This document shows, in pieces, positions 26,761 to 38,085 of a stretch of DNA of 64,000 nucleotides. Positions within the stretch are counted from its first letter, which is position 1, and each line of letters starts with the position of its first letter. The notes below the pieces were generated by a model. That model saw only the letters and a list, made by a program, of their open reading frames with translations. It searched no databases and was not told the DNA's origin. This DNA is from Dehalobacter sp. DCM (lineage in GTDB: Bacteria; Bacillota; Desulfitobacteriia; Desulfitobacteriales; Syntrophobotulaceae). The position numbers and the translations under genes were made by a program. The stretch is from NCBI RefSeq assembly GCF_024972775.1, contig NZ_CP092282.1, forward strand, positions 620,001 to 684,000, read 5' to 3'.

Positions 26761-29700
26761 ATGCCGCTAAATAAAGAAATAAAAAAAGTACTCGTCATCG
26801 GCTCTGGCCCGATCGTTATTGGGCAGGCTGCCGAATTTGACTATGCAGGAACTCAGGCCTGTCGGGCTTTGAAAGAAGAAGGACTGGAAGTTGTGCTGGT
26901 CAATTCTAACCCTGCAACAATTATGACGGATAACGCGATGGCTGATCAGATTTATATAGAACCATTGACGTTAGATACGGTTAAAAGAATCATTATCAAA
27001 GAAAAACCGGACAGCATCTTGTCGACACTGGGAGGCCAAACGGGCCTGACACTTTCAATGCAGCTGGCAAAAGAAGGATTTTTAGAAGAGCAGGGCGTCA
27101 AATTACTGGGTGCAAACCCTGTCACGATTGATAAAGCGGAAGACCGCCAGATGTTTAAGGATACAATGACGGCCATCGGAGAACCAATTATTCCGTCACT
27201 GGTCGTTACGGATGTTCCTGCTGCCGTGGCTTTTGCCGAAGAGATTTCTTATCCGGTCATCGTCCGGCCTGCCTTTACCCTTGGGGGAACCGGCGGGGGT
27301 ATAGTCTATAATGAAGCTGAACTACGGGAAATCGCTGCCAATGGTCTAAGACTATCCCCCATTACGCAAGTCCTCATTGAAAAATGCATTTCCGGATGGA
27401 AGGAGATTGAATTTGAAGTGATGCGTGATCGGGCAGGTAATGTGATCACCGTCTGCAGTATGGAGAATTTTGATCCGGTTGGAGTGCATACCGGCGATAG
27501 TATCGTTATCGCGCCGGCCGTTACGCTTTCAGATAAAGAGTACCAGATGCTTCGCTCGGCGGCCTTGAATATCATATCAGCGCTTGAGGTCGAAGGCGGC
27601 TGCAACTGCCAGTTTGCGCTGCATCCGGACAGTTTCGACTATGCGGTGATCGAGGTCAATCCAAGGGTTTCCCGCTCGTCCGCCTTAGCTTCCAAAGCAA
27701 CCGGTTATCCGATTGCCAAGGTGGCTGCGAAAATTGCTATCGGCTATACATTGGATGAGATAAAGAATGCCGTAACCGGGAAGACGTATGCCTGCTTTGA
27801 ACCGGCTTTGGACTATGTTGTGGTGAAACTGCCCAAGTGGCCGTTTGATAAATTTGTGTACGCCAAGCGTACCCTCGGAACGCAAATGAAAGCCACCGGC
27901 GAAGTGATGGCCATCGGTGTCAGTTTTGAGCAGGCCATCATGAAAGCTGTCAGAGGTGCGGAAATCTCTCTTGACAGCCTAAATTTACCCAAGCTGAGTA
28001 AACTGACAGACGCACAGATAGAAGAACAACTCTCTGTTTGCAATGATGAGCGGCTTTTTGTCGTGTTCGAAGCCTTGAAGAGAGGGATTACCTGTGAATT
28101 GATTCATGAAATAACCCAAATCGATACGTGGTTCCTTTATAAGCTTGCCCATCTTGTTGCTGTGGAAAAGGAATTGGCCGGAGGGGATGTCTCAGAGGAA
28201 CTATACGAAGAAGCCAAAAAGCTGGGGTATCCCGATAAAGTAATCGAACGGCTTTCCGGCTGCAATATCAATGAGAGAATCGCCCAAGGGATATTAAAGA
28301 AACGCTGGGCTTCTTATAAAATGGTCGATACCTGTGCCGCTGAATTTGAGGCGGAAACCCCCTATTTCTATTCGACGTATGATAAGACCAATGAAGCGGA
28401 GCAATTTATTCAAGCTCGGAACAGCAGCAAAGAGACGATTGTTGTCTTTGGTTCCGGACCGATTCGGATCGGACAGGGAATCGAATTTGACTATGCTTCT
28501 GTACATTGTGTCTGGGCACTGAAAAAGGCAGGTTATGAGGTCGTCATTGTCAATAACAACCCGGAGACAGTATCGACGGACTTTGACACTGCGGATAGAC
28601 TGTATTTTGAGCCACTGACCAACGAGGATGTTATGAATGTCATTCATACGGAGCAGCCATTCGGTGTTGTCGTTGCATTTGGCGGGCAAACAGCCATTAA
28701 GCTGACAAAGTTTTTAGAATCCCAGGGTGTTCGGATCTTGGGAACACCTGCCGACAGCATTGATGCCGCCGAAGACCGGGAACGTTTTGACGCTTTATTA
28801 GAGCGGCTATCGATCAAACGCCCTCAAGGGCATACGGTAATGAATACGGACGAGGCACTGCTGGCAGCCAATAAGCTTGGTTATCCGGTCTTGATGCGGC
28901 CCTCTTATGTCTTGGGTGGACAGAATATGATTATTGCCTTTAGTGATCAGGATATCTGCGAATACATGGATATTATCCTGGCTTTTAATATCGAAAATCC
29001 CGTCTTGATCGATAAATATCTTTCGGGCATTGAGATTGAGGTGGATGCGATCTGTGACGGGGAAGAAATCCTGATCCCCGGTATCATGGAGCATATTGAA
29101 CGTGCCGGGATCCATTCCGGTGACTCAATCGCAGTCTATCCGGCCTGGAACCTCAGCGGAGAGTTGACGGAACGAGTCATTGACTATTCCAGGAAATTAG
29201 CATTGGCATTAAATACCCAAGGATTAGTCAATATTCAGTATGTTGTGCATGCCGGAGAGATCTTTGTTATTGAAGTAAATCCGCGTTCCTCGCGGACTAT
29301 TCCCTACATCAGCAAAGTAACCGGGGTGCCGATGGTGGACCTTGCGACCCGGGCGATGCTGGGTGAGAAACTGACCGATATGGGCTTTGGTACCGGACTG
29401 TATAAGACACCGCCGTATGTTGCCGTTAAAGTTCCGGTTTTCTCTTTTGAGAAGCTGATCGATGTCGATGTCCAGCTGGGGCCGGAAATGAAGTCAACCG
29501 GAGAGGTACTCGGTATAGGCAAATCGTTAGCCGAGGCGCTTTATAAGGGACTCGTTGCGGCCGGATATAAGATGGTCAAGCAAGGTGGCGTTCTGATTAC
29601 CGTGCGTAATAGCGACAAACCTGAAATCGTCGATATTGCCAGAAAATATTCCGAGCTCGGATTTAAACTCTATGCAACACGCGGTACGGCTGCCGCTTTA

Positions 29701-30828
29701 GAGCAGGCGGGACTGCAGGTGATTACAGTTAAAAAGATTCATGAAGCTGAACAGGATAATATCCAAACGCTTTTAGAAAGCGGCAAGATCCATTACATTA
29801 TTTCGACTTCGGCCAAGGGTCGTCTGCCTGGGCTTGACAGTGTTAAGATTCGCCGCAAGGCTGTGGAAACAGCCATTCCGTGCCTGACCTCGCTGGATAC
29901 GGCCAATGCATTGGCCAATAGTCTGAAGAGCCGATATTCACAATACAATACCGAACTCGTCGATATTAATGATATGCGCAGCGAAAGAAAAACATTGACC
30001 TTTACAAAAATGCAGTCCTGCGGTAATGATTATCTCTATTTCAATTGTTTTGATCAGCAAATTGACAGCCCGGAATCATTGAGTGTTTATTTATCCGATC
30101 GGCATTATGGTATTGGGGCGGATGGGATCGTACTGATCAAACGGTCGGACGTCGCCGATGCCAGAATGCAGATGTTTAACCGCGACGGCAGTGAAGGTAA
30201 AATGAGCGGCAATGCGCTGACCTGCATTGGAAAATATCTGTATGACAACCGGATCATCGTAAAAGAAGAAATTCATATTGAAACCCTGAGTGGAATCAAA
30301 AAACTTCGACTCTATATTTACAACGGAAAAGTGGATTCTGTTTGCCTTGATATGGGCAGGGCTGAGCTCCAGCCCAGTAAGATACCCGTCCGTTTAGAAG
30401 GGGAGGTCATTATTAACCAGCCGGTGACAATTGGCGACAAGGATTATCATATAACCTGCGTGTCCATGGGAAATCCGCATTGTGCTATATTCACCGAGAA
30501 TTTGGACAGTATTAATATGGATACGGACGGACCGGCGTTAGAATATTCGCAATTATTTCCGGAAAGAGTCAACGTCGAATTTATTACGATGATAGACCGC
30601 AACACGTTAAAGATGCGTGTCTGGGAACGCGGCAACGGGGAAACCCTTGCTGCCGGAACCAGTGCTTGCGCCGCGGTTGTTGCTGCGGTACTAAACGGTC
30701 GCTGTCAAAAAGACCAGCATGTTTTGGTAAAGCTTAAAGGCGGTGATTTAACCGTCAGATATACGGATGACGCGGTATACATGACAGGAAAACCGGAAAA
30801 GGTATTTGAAGGCAGCGTAGACGTTTAG
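26761..30828 (+). CDS. carB: Carbamoyl-phosphate synthase large subunit fused to a DapF-like domain
   Basis: 1355 residues. Residues 1-1070 are full CarB: two ATP-grasp synthetase halves ([17 protein letters not shown] near 14, [17 protein letters not shown] near 563) and the C-terminal MGS allosteric domain. Residues about 1076-1355 match diaminopimelate epimerase DapF over its full length: CGNDY (1087-1091), [27 protein letters not shown] and [16 protein letters not shown]. Both catalytic cysteines of DapF are replaced, by S1149 and A1298, while substrate-contact motifs remain. The DapF part is therefore probably a non-catalytic regulatory or binding domain. The stop codon TAG belongs to the repeat at 30826. 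Confidence 0.93.
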   Translation: MPLNKEIKKVLVIGSGPIVIGQAAEFDYAGTQACRALKEEGLEVVLVNSNPATIMTDNAMADQIYIEPLTLDTVKRIIIKEKPDSILSTLGGQTGLTLSMQLAKEGFLEEQGVKLLGANPVTIDKAEDRQMFKDTMTAIGEPIIPSLVVTDVPAAVAFAEEISYPVIVRPAFTLGGTGGGIVYNEAELREIAANGLRLSPITQVLIEKCISGWKEIEFEVMRDRAGNVITVCSMENFDPVGVHTGDSIVIAPAVTLSDKEYQMLRSAALNIISALEVEGGCNCQFALHPDSFDYAVIEVNPRVSRSSALASKATGYPIAKVAAKIAIGYTLDEIKNAVTGKTYACFEPALDYVVVKLPKWPFDKFVYAKRTLGTQMKATGEVMAIGVSFEQAIMKAVRGAEISLDSLNLPKLSKLTDAQIEEQLSVCNDERLFVVFEALKRGITCELIHEITQIDTWFLYKLAHLVAVEKELAGGDVSEELYEEAKKLGYPDKVIERLSGCNINERIAQGILKKRWASYKMVDTCAAEFEAETPYFYSTYDKTNEAEQFIQARNSSKETIVVFGSGPIRIGQGIEFDYASVHCVWALKKAGYEVVIVNNNPETVSTDFDTADRLYFEPLTNEDVMNVIHTEQPFGVVVAFGGQTAIKLTKFLESQGVRILGTPADSIDAAEDRERFDALLERLSIKRPQGHTVMNTDEALLAANKLGYPVLMRPSYVLGGQNMIIAFSDQDICEYMDIILAFNIENPVLIDKYLSGIEIEVDAICDGEEILIPGIMEHIERAGIHSGDSIAVYPAWNLSGELTERVIDYSRKLALALNTQGLVNIQYVVHAGEIFVIEVNPRSSRTIPYISKVTGVPMVDLATRAMLGEKLTDMGFGTGLYKTPPYVAVKVPVFSFEKLIDVDVQLGPEMKSTGEVLGIGKSLAEALYKGLVAAGYKMVKQGGVLITVRNSDKPEIVDIARKYSELGFKLYATRGTAAALEQAGLQVITVKKIHEAEQDNIQTLLESGKIHYIISTSAKGRLPGLDSVKIRRKAVETAIPCLTSLDTANALANSLKSRYSQYNTELVDINDMRSERKTLTFTKMQSCGNDYLYFNCFDQQIDSPESLSVYLSDRHYGIGADGIVLIKRSDVADARMQMFNRDGSEGKMSGNALTCIGKYLYDNRIIVKEEIHIETLSGIKKLRLYIYNGKVDSVCLDMGRAELQPSKIPVRLEGEVIINQPVTIGDKDYHITCVSMGNPHCAIFTENLDSINMDTDGPALEYSQLFPERVNVEFITMIDRNTLKMRVWERGNGETLAAGTSACAAVVAAVLNGRCQKDQHVLVKLKGGDLTVRYTDDAVYMTGKPEKVFEGSVDV

Positions 30829-30988
30829 TGTACTGTCTCGCTGGCAATTAGGTTTACTGCTTGCCTAAATTTCCGTCTGCGTTGTTGTCGTCAGTCGCCG
30901 TAGCTACGGCTATGCCTCCCTCCTCCGCCTAGCAGGCTGAAAATTTATTCGGCGCAGTAATTCCAAATATCAACGAGATAGTACACTA
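30826..30988. repeat. ~160-bp TIR element, copy B (reverse orientation, at carB-dapF stop)
   Basis: The ends TAGTGTACTGTCTCG (30826-30840) and CGAGATAGTACACTA (30974-30988) are inverted with 14 of 15 matches and begin and end with TA. In reverse complement the interior reads AGGCGGAGGAGGG, then GACTGACGACAACGCAG and CGGAAATTTA, matching copy A. The left TA plus G forms the stop codon of the carB-dapF gene. Confidence 0.75.
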
Positions 30989-31025
30989 GTACCATCCAGA
31001 TAGGATAGAAACGGGGGCGGCGCGG

Positions 31026-33572
31026 ATGGCTATCCAGGATAAAGTCGACTCGGGATTGAGCGGATTTGATCATATGATCGATCACCTTCGGTTGGGAGAT
31101 AATGTTGTCTGGCAGGTTGATACGGTTGAGCATTATAAAACCATGGTGGGGCCATTTATCAATCAGGCTGTTGCCGACGGAAGAAATGTAGTCTATGTCC
31201 GATTTGGCAGCCATCCGCCGCTGATTGAAGAAAACCCGCATGTCATAGTCTATTCGATCGATGCCAAAAAAGGCTTTGAAAGCTTTGCGATGGCTATTCA
31301 TGATCTAATCGCCAAAGAAGGCAGAAAGACCTTCTATGTATTTGACTGCTTAACCGATCTTCTAAAATATTGGCATTCCGATTTAATGATCGGCAATTTT
31401 TTCAAAGTGACATGTCCTTTCCTTTTTGAATTAGATACAATCGCTTACTTTGCATTGAGACGCAATATTCATACGAACAGCACGATTGCGACGATTCGTG
31501 ATACGACGCAGCTGCTGTTAGATCTTTATTATGTCAAAAACAAATACTATATTCATCCCTTAAAGGTTTGGCAGAGGTATTCACCCACGATGTTTTTTCC
31601 GCATTTGATTGACGGCCAGGAGGCTGTTAGTATTACGGCCAGCGTAGAGGCTGCTGAACTGTTCTCGTGTATGAGCAGGGGAGAAGAACGGCTGGATTAT
31701 TGGGATGCTGTTTTCCAAAAGGCTTCAAAAGCCCTTTTGCTGGAATCAAAAGAGCAAGAAGAAGCCAAAAGAATGCTAATGACGATGCTCATTGGCAGCG
31801 AATCACGGATGTTTCAGCTTTGCGACCGGTATTTTACGCTTAAAGATATTCTCAATATCGCGGCCAGGGAAGTTGGTACCGGATTCGTAGGCGGGAAAAC
31901 TGTCGGTATGCTTGTTGCCAGAAAGATACTGGAGAAGGACGGTAAAGACCGGTTTATCCCAAAATTGGAACCGCATGACTCGTTTTATATCGGGTCCGAT
32001 GTTTTTTACACCTATATTGTACAAAATAATTTATGGGAACTGCGTACCCGACAAAAGACAGAAGAAGGTTATTTCATATATGCTCCGGAATTGAAAGAGA
32101 AAATACTGAAAGGGCATTTCCCGGGGAATATTCAAGAACAATTTATGCAAATGCTGGAGTATTTCGGGCAGTCTCCGATTATTGTACGTTCCAGTTCCCT
32201 GTTAGAGGACAATTTTGGCAATGCTTTTGCAGGAAAATACGAGAGTGTTTTCTGTGCAAACCAGGGGACACCGGAAGAACGTTATTTGAAATTTGAGCAA
32301 GCGGTTCGTACAGTCTATGCCAGTATGATGGATGAAGATGCCTTAGCTTACAGGATGAACAGAGGGTTATTTCAAAAGGACGAACAAATGGCTGTCTTGG
32401 TACAGCGTGTTTCCGGTGATTATTATGGTGAAAGCTTTTTTCCGCATGCGGCAGGGGTCGGTAATTCGTCGAACAGCTATATCTGGGACCCGTCAATTAA
32501 TATGGATGCCGGGATGCTTCGCCTTGTTTTTGGCCTGGGGACCCGGGCTGTGGACCGGACAGTTGAGGACTATGCGCGGATCGTGACGTTAGATGACCCG
32601 TTGCGTGTACCAATGGTTAATTATGGTGATCGGAACAAATTTTCCCAGCATTTTGTTGATCTTCTATCCCTTGAGTGCAATGCCTTAAGCACTGTCAGAG
32701 CGGAGGCTGTTCTGGCCTATGATTTAAAAGTTGATCAAAGGTTATTTGTTAGTATCGATTATGAAACGGTGCACTATCTGCGCCAACTTGGACGCTCTCC
32801 GATTAAGACGCCCTATATTATTGATTTTGAAACAATGCTTCGGGATACAGATTTCCCGCTTATGATGCGAGAAATGTTGGCGTTGCTGTCCAAGGTGTAT
32901 AACTACCCGGTGGATATAGAATTTACGGTTAATTTTCTGAATAACAAGGAATACAGGGTAAACCTCTTACAATGCCGTCCGCTGCAGACCAGAGGTCTCG
33001 GTAAGACTGTGGAAATGCCAGTGCTGGAAAGAGGAAAGAATATCTTTCTATCCTCGCACGGCAACTTTATGGGTGGAAATGTGCGCCTTCCGATAGATTA
33101 TGTCGTAATCATCAAGTCACAGGCCTATCATCGGCTGGACAATCAATCCAAGTATTCCATTGCCAGACAGGTCGGACTAATCGATAAAGCGTTGAAAGGA
33201 AAAAATGCCATGCTCATAGGCCCGGGGAGGTGGGGGACAACAACGCCTTCCCTGGGAGTACCCGTTCATTTTACCGAACTGAGCAATATGACGGTGATTT
33301 GTGAAGTGTCCTCGCGCGAGGGTTTTATGCCTGAACTATCCTATGGCAGTCATTTTTTTCAAGACTTAGTAGAAACAGGTATTTTCTATGTTGCTGTTTT
33401 TGAAGGAAAAAAAGATGTTGTATATCATCCGGAATATGTCTTAGATAAAGAGAATATCTTGGATGACATATTACCAAATAATGCTATCAATTCCGATGTG
33501 ATTCATATTGCCGAAACCAAGGGTATGGAAATTTTTTCGGATATTGTCAGCCAGAAGTTAATCTGTTGCTAA
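31026..33572 (+). CDS. PEP/pyruvate-binding domain protein with degenerate KaiC-like N-terminus
   Basis: 848 residues. Residues 1-170 resemble a KaiC/RecA fold (GLSGFDHMIDHLRLGDNVVW... YVFDCLTDLLKYW) but have no Walker A GKT. Residues about 270-660 carry the ATP-grasp PEP-synthase/PPDK N-terminal domain (VGGKTVGMLVARKIL, IVRSSSLLEDNFGNAFAGKYESVF, LLQCRPLQTRG). The phosphohistidine swivel domain and the PEP-binding TIM barrel are not seen, so it is not a complete PEP synthase. The C-terminal 170 residues (AMLIGPGRWGTTTPSLGVPVHF) are unassigned. GGGGGCGG precedes the ATG. The function is unknown; a phosphotransfer or nucleotide-sensing role is possible. Confidence 0.75.
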   Translation: MAIQDKVDSGLSGFDHMIDHLRLGDNVVWQVDTVEHYKTMVGPFINQAVADGRNVVYVRFGSHPPLIEENPHVIVYSIDAKKGFESFAMAIHDLIAKEGRKTFYVFDCLTDLLKYWHSDLMIGNFFKVTCPFLFELDTIAYFALRRNIHTNSTIATIRDTTQLLLDLYYVKNKYYIHPLKVWQRYSPTMFFPHLIDGQEAVSITASVEAAELFSCMSRGEERLDYWDAVFQKASKALLLESKEQEEAKRMLMTMLIGSESRMFQLCDRYFTLKDILNIAAREVGTGFVGGKTVGMLVARKILEKDGKDRFIPKLEPHDSFYIGSDVFYTYIVQNNLWELRTRQKTEEGYFIYAPELKEKILKGHFPGNIQEQFMQMLEYFGQSPIIVRSSSLLEDNFGNAFAGKYESVFCANQGTPEERYLKFEQAVRTVYASMMDEDALAYRMNRGLFQKDEQMAVLVQRVSGDYYGESFFPHAAGVGNSSNSYIWDPSINMDAGMLRLVFGLGTRAVDRTVEDYARIVTLDDPLRVPMVNYGDRNKFSQHFVDLLSLECNALSTVRAEAVLAYDLKVDQRLFVSIDYETVHYLRQLGRSPIKTPYIIDFETMLRDTDFPLMMREMLALLSKVYNYPVDIEFTVNFLNNKEYRVNLLQCRPLQTRGLGKTVEMPVLERGKNIFLSSHGNFMGGNVRLPIDYVVIIKSQAYHRLDNQSKYSIARQVGLIDKALKGKNAMLIGPGRWGTTTPSLGVPVHFTELSNMTVICEVSSREGFMPELSYGSHFFQDLVETGIFYVAVFEGKKDVVYHPEYVLDKENILDDILPNNAINSDVIHIAETKGMEIFSDIVSQKLICC

Positions 33573-33608
33573 ACAGAATAAGAAAATGACGGTATATAAT
33601 CCCTTGCC

Positions 33609-35660
33609 TTAGAGTGAGAACCCTGAAATTAGTTGATTCAAATTCTGGGCACTTTCAGACAGCTTTCCGGAGGATTCAGCAATTTGCGAAATTGAATTCG
33701 TTGTAATCTCCGCGCCTTTAGTAATTTCCTGAGCACCTCGTGCACTTTCATTCATATTGATGGCTACAGACTCAATTGCTTTACTTACTTCATTCACCGT
33801 CGCCAGTACCTGATTGCTCATTTCCGTGATTTTGCTTGTCGTCTGGTAGAATGTTTTCGCATCATCCGCATATCCGGCACCAATATTAACTAATGTTTCA
33901 TAATCCTTAATCACTTTATTGTTAATAAAGTGCAGAATTTCATTGCTATTATCAATCAGATTCGAGATGGAATTTTGAACGTCCAGAGTGGATTTTTTTA
34001 TTTGGTCAACGGTTGCTGCCGATTCTTCAGCGAGTTTGCGTACTTCTTCAGCGACGACGGCAAATCCTTTGCCATGTTCACCGGCTCTGGCGGCTTCTAT
34101 AGCAGCATTGAGTGCCAGCAGATTGGTCTGGTCCGCGACTGCGGAAATGGTATCGGCTAAGGTCGATATTTGTTTTACGATATGGGCATCTTCAATGGCC
34201 TTGCCTAATTTTACCTTAATATCTTGATACAGGTCAGTTGCTTCCCTTCGGGCATTCTGAGCATCTTGTTGGATATTCAAGGCTCTTGTCTCCACTTGTT
34301 TGGCGGTTTCAGATCCTTCTTTGGACTCTCCGGCCAGCGTGCTTAGTGCTTTTGTCATATCTTCCCCCGACGCATTGATTTCTTCTGCCGAAGCGGATAC
34401 GGTTTCCATACCGGCGGAGATTTCCTCGACAGAAGCCAGAACTTCTTCCATAGTTGAGGATACATTTTCAGCTGTTGCGGAAAGCTCTTCACTTGAGGCT
34501 CCTAATTTCTGTGCATTATTTGAAATCTGGCTGACGAGCTCACGAAGGTCTTTAACCATCGCGTTATTGGCTTGCGCAAGTTGACCAAACTCATCATTGG
34601 TGTTGATATCGGCGGTAACTTGCAGGTTGCCTGAAGCAATTTGCTGCATGACATTTACCAACACATTAACCGGTTTGATTGTGGATGCAATCAGCCAATA
34701 CAGCAACACCATGATCAAAATCAGACCTACTATACCAAGAATGATCGAGATCATAAACATTTTGTTGACGGCGGCAAGCGCTTCCGATTTATCAATAAAC
34801 ATGGCAATGGTCCAGTTGGCGTTACTAATGGGTGCAGAAACCAGCCAACACTCTTTCCCATTAAATGGGTTGGTTACGGTGTGATATTGTGTATCTTTTG
34901 TATTGAGAATAGAGGAGAGCACAGCTTTGGTTTGTGCATTTTCGTTAATATTGGTGCCGAGGAGCGCATTGTCCGGAGCAGCAATATACAAGCCAGTGGG
35001 GCTTAGCAAGACAAATTGAGCGGAATCATAGGGTTTGTATGCCAGCAGCTCTTCTTGAATAGAAGCCAGGCTGCGGTCAACGCCGCTGATACCTACAAAT
35101 CGATTATTAATGATAATGGGAGCAGTATAAGAGGCCATCAACGTACCTTCATAGTTAAAGGGCTCTGTGATCACAGGCTTTCTGGTTTCTTTAGGTAATT
35201 TATAAAAGTCGCTGATATCGATATCGACAATGGGATCAAGGGCTTGTTTCCCAGCTAATGTATTCCAATAGGGCGCGAAGCGTCCTTGGGTATCACTGCC
35301 GGCTTTTCCCAGCCATTCTTTATCCAGTCCGTCAGCATTAGGCTCGTAAGCAACATAGCTGCCAATAATAAGTTGCGAATTTAAAGCCTGAATCTGTTGC
35401 AGACCGCGTGCTGTTTCTGCTCGCGAACCGAATGAACCTGTTTGCTGCTGGATGACGATATTCTCAGTAATTTGAAGGGCGAGTTCATTTTCTCCGGAGA
35501 GTTCACTGGATATTTTATTGACGATTTCCTTACTGTAGGATATGATCTCATTCGTTTGACCGTTTTTGGCGGAGATAGCCATATACCCAATAATACACGA
35601 CGTAACAAGAATAACCGCTATACTCGCTTTTATACAGATTTTCCATTTCACCGATGTCAT
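33609..35660 (-). CDS. Methyl-accepting chemotaxis protein (double-CACHE type)
   Basis: A 683-residue chemoreceptor. TM1 is about residues 9-30 ([18 protein letters not shown]); the periplasmic part has dCACHE features ([25 protein letters not shown].. [10 protein letters not shown]); TM2 is about 300-323. A HAMP segment follows ([20 protein letters not shown]). The signalling tip is [37 protein letters not shown]. The ligand is unknown; dCACHE domains often bind amino acids or carboxylates. GGAGGT precedes the ATG by 8 nt. It stands alone, converging with the PEP-binding gene. Confidence 0.93.
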   Translation of the reverse strand: MTSVKWKICIKASIAVILVTSCIIGYMAISAKNGQTNEIISYSKEIVNKISSELSGENELALQITENIVIQQQTGSFGSRAETARGLQQIQALNSQLIIGSYVAYEPNADGLDKEWLGKAGSDTQGRFAPYWNTLAGKQALDPIVDIDISDFYKLPKETRKPVITEPFNYEGTLMASYTAPIIINNRFVGISGVDRSLASIQEELLAYKPYDSAQFVLLSPTGLYIAAPDNALLGTNINENAQTKAVLSSILNTKDTQYHTVTNPFNGKECWLVSAPISNANWTIAMFIDKSEALAAVNKMFMISIILGIVGLILIMVLLYWLIASTIKPVNVLVNVMQQIASGNLQVTADINTNDEFGQLAQANNAMVKDLRELVSQISNNAQKLGASSEELSATAENVSSTMEEVLASVEEISAGMETVSASAEEINASGEDMTKALSTLAGESKEGSETAKQVETRALNIQQDAQNARREATDLYQDIKVKLGKAIEDAHIVKQISTLADTISAVADQTNLLALNAAIEAARAGEHGKGFAVVAEEVRKLAEESAATVDQIKKSTLDVQNSISNLIDNSNEILHFINNKVIKDYETLVNIGAGYADDAKTFYQTTSKITEMSNQVLATVNEVSKAIESVAINMNESARGAQEITKGAEITTNSISQIAESSGKLSESAQNLNQLISGFSL

Positions 35661-35905
35661 TTGTAGGTACCTCCATGTTAATTTCTAAAACTAACACACC
35701 AATTTCAGCCGATTGATGATTTTAAATTGGTCGTCAAGTTCTTTGTAATTCGAAAAATTTGACTATATAAGTATTATCGTCCATAGTGATAATTTGTTTA
35801 GTAAATTTGTTTCGGAACTTAAAAATTTATTAATATAAATAAGGAATATAGCCGGAGCCCCGCGTTTTCAGGCGCTTTTAGCATTTGCCCAGATAGACAA
35901 AAAAT

Positions 35906-35944
35906 CCTGAAAGGAAGTTAAAAGAAATTCCTTTCAGGTTTTTT
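35906..35944 (-). terminator. Intrinsic terminator after second sigma-54 activator
   Basis: An 11-bp perfect stem (CCTGAAAGGAA, 35906-35916; complement 35928-35938) is flanked by A and T runs. On the minus strand it follows the activator gene ending at 35961. The remaining gap 35661-35905 holds the upstream region of the activator-independent chemoreceptor gene's neighbours and shows no gene. Confidence 0.75.
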
Positions 35945-35960
35945 CAATGTGCTAATGAAA

Positions 35961-37775
35961 TTATATGTCGATATGTGTCGTGATGATGTTGAATTTTTTT
36001 AGTCGCCGGTGTAAAGCGGAATAGCTGATCCCCAGCAAGTCTGCAGTTACTTTTAATTGATGGTTTGCTTTAGCTAAGGCTTCCAGGATAATTTTTTTCT
36101 CCATTTCATCAATGGTCATAATATTGCCTGTGATCCCCGGCAGGTCTGGTTGAGCCTGGTGTGTGCCGTAATTTGCAGTATGCTTTAAATTAATGGGGTG
36201 TCTTAATGCGGGAAACAGCGTTTTATGTGGGAGGTGTTCCGGCTCAATCGTATGATCCGTACACATATGCATAGCATAGATGATCGTATTCTGCAATTGA
36301 CGCACATTGCCCGGCCAAGCACAGGATAATAGTTCCTGTTCAGCTTCTTTACTTAACACAGGGGTGACTTTGCATTTTTGCTTAAGTGCATATTGTTTTA
36401 TGAAGTGGTTTGCCAAGATTTTAATATCGCTGCCACGCACGGCCAAAGAAGGAATTTCAATATAAAGGACTGAGAGTCGGAAAAACAAGTCATTTCTAAA
36501 AGTTTTCAGCTTGGCTTGGTCAATAAGATCGCCATTGGTTGCAGCTATCAGTCTGAAGTTCACTTTATGGTACTGTTTTCCGCCCACGCGCATAATCAGC
36601 TTATCTTGGAGGACGCGAAGTAAAACCGACTGCAAATGGTACGGCATACTGCCGATTTCATCTAAAAAAAGTGTGCCGCCCTCAGCTAATTGAATCTTTC
36701 CTGTTTTTCCGTTCTTTTCTGCCCCTGTAAAAGCGCCGGCTTCATAGCCGAAAAGTTCGCTTTCTATCAATTCGTCTGGAATTGCCGAACAGTTAACAGC
36801 GATAAACGGGCCGCCTGGATTGGAATAGTTATGAATGGCTTGGGCGAACAGTTCTTTGCCAGTTCCACTTTCCCCCAACAATAATATGTTTTCGTCGCTC
36901 ATAGCAAACTGCATGGCTTGGGCTTTAACCGTTTGTATGGTCTTATCCATGCCAATAATATCGTCAAAGGTGAATACAGCCCGTGTGTCACCGGATACAT
37001 CAAGCAGTTGGTGCACTGGCTCTTTAGGAATCGAATATACACTGCGGGAACGCAGAACTTCATTTTTCTTCATCAGAGAGACTTGGCCCTCAATCGCGGC
37101 AGCCAGTGAACAAACCCAGCCAAGAGAATGCCTTTGCAGAGCAGGGCTAGCGTGTTTCCAGGGACTATCGCCAAGTTCCTGCGCTAAAAGCAAAGAAGCA
37201 ATGGGTTTGCCGAAGTCATCTAAGATCGGGGCACAGAAGGAGATGTTGTCATGAAAGAAGTAGAGAAGCACCTCGGGCCCGATCAAACAAAATGGTTTTC
37301 GGTATTCCTTAACTAAGAATTGGCTTAGAGTTCCGACCTTCTCTTCCCGCCAATCGATAGGCGGAGTATGATCTTCGATGATCCGGCAGGCTAAATGTGA
37401 ACCCAATAAGTGGCCGCCGGAAGCATCAAAAAGTTCCAAGGCAAAACCGGAACTTTGGGCCAGAGATTCGTAGGAAGAAATAATTGAAGAACATACCTCA
37501 TACAGTATCCGGTTATGATTCCATTTTTCTTCCAGCTTCTTTTCGTCAAGTGCTAAATCCTTATAGTCGGAATAAGGGTTTAGGCCACGCTTCTTTGCAC
37601 GTATCCAAGATCGTGCGATTTCGGGACGGACAATAGGAGACGGAGGATCAGCACTTTCAAAGCAGAAGAACTTTTCTTTGGCCTCTTTAACTCCCAGCCA
37701 ATATGATTTGGAGTTAATTGGCGGCAGTAAACATAAATCAGATAGATTGTACCGGCTTTGCGCGACCCCATTCAT
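35961..37775 (-). CDS. Sigma-54-dependent transcriptional activator (AcoR type), second copy
   Basis: A 604-residue enhancer-binding protein. The N-terminus has RPEIARSWIRAKKRGLNP and a GAF-like sensor (SGFALELFDASGGHLLGSHLACRIIED...FCAPILDDFGKPIASLLLA). The AAA+ domain has GESGTGKE, the canonical GAFTGA loop and GTLFLDEIGSMP. The Fis-type HTH is TADLLGISYSALHRRLKKF. The ATG at 37775 follows GAAAGGGG; the longer frame starts at a TTG. It lacks the PAS segment of its paralogue at 7695. It lies downstream of the molybdoenzyme pair at 38086-40901 and is the likely activator of the sigma-54 promoter at 40992. Confidence 0.92.
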   Translation of the reverse strand: MNGVAQSRYNLSDLCLLPPINSKSYWLGVKEAKEKFFCFESADPPSPIVRPEIARSWIRAKKRGLNPYSDYKDLALDEKKLEEKWNHNRILYEVCSSIISSYESLAQSSGFALELFDASGGHLLGSHLACRIIEDHTPPIDWREEKVGTLSQFLVKEYRKPFCLIGPEVLLYFFHDNISFCAPILDDFGKPIASLLLAQELGDSPWKHASPALQRHSLGWVCSLAAAIEGQVSLMKKNEVLRSRSVYSIPKEPVHQLLDVSGDTRAVFTFDDIIGMDKTIQTVKAQAMQFAMSDENILLLGESGTGKELFAQAIHNYSNPGGPFIAVNCSAIPDELIESELFGYEAGAFTGAEKNGKTGKIQLAEGGTLFLDEIGSMPYHLQSVLLRVLQDKLIMRVGGKQYHKVNFRLIAATNGDLIDQAKLKTFRNDLFFRLSVLYIEIPSLAVRGSDIKILANHFIKQYALKQKCKVTPVLSKEAEQELLSCAWPGNVRQLQNTIIYAMHMCTDHTIEPEHLPHKTLFPALRHPINLKHTANYGTHQAQPDLPGITGNIMTIDEMEKKIILEALAKANHQLKVTADLLGISYSALHRRLKKFNIITTHIDI

Positions 37776-38016
37776 CGTATTACCCCTTTCCAATTTACCA
37801 ATAGCAAGTAAAATCGGCAGAGTTTTCTAAAACATCGACAAGACAGGAAGCATATTTTATGAATTTTACGAAGGTCTGTTTCTCTAAAACTGCTTATGTT
37901 ACCTAAATATAATTATATGTTTCATAAATTTAGAAGTAAAGGCACCATAGCTAAAAGAATATAATGTCTGTTATAAATTAGAATGATGGAATAAAGGTGA
38001 TTTCTTTCGAAAAAAA

Positions 38017-38057
38017 ACGCCCCCAAATGTTGCTTTTTCTCCAACGTTTGGGGGCGT
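38017..38057 (-). terminator. Strong intrinsic terminator after molybdoenzyme pair 3
   Basis: The arms at 38017-38032 (ACGCCCCCAAATGTTG) and 38042-38057 pair along 16 bp with one mismatch, followed on the minus strand by a run of T. It separates the structural genes from the activator gene. The rest of 37776-38016 is AT-rich, with no gene seen. Confidence 0.85.
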
Positions 38058-38085
38058 AATACGTAATGGCAAAGCCGATCTATGT

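Noticed and set aside
31026-33572. Complete phosphoenolpyruvate synthase
   Set aside because: The swivel phosphohistidine motif and the PEP-binding barrel are not present.
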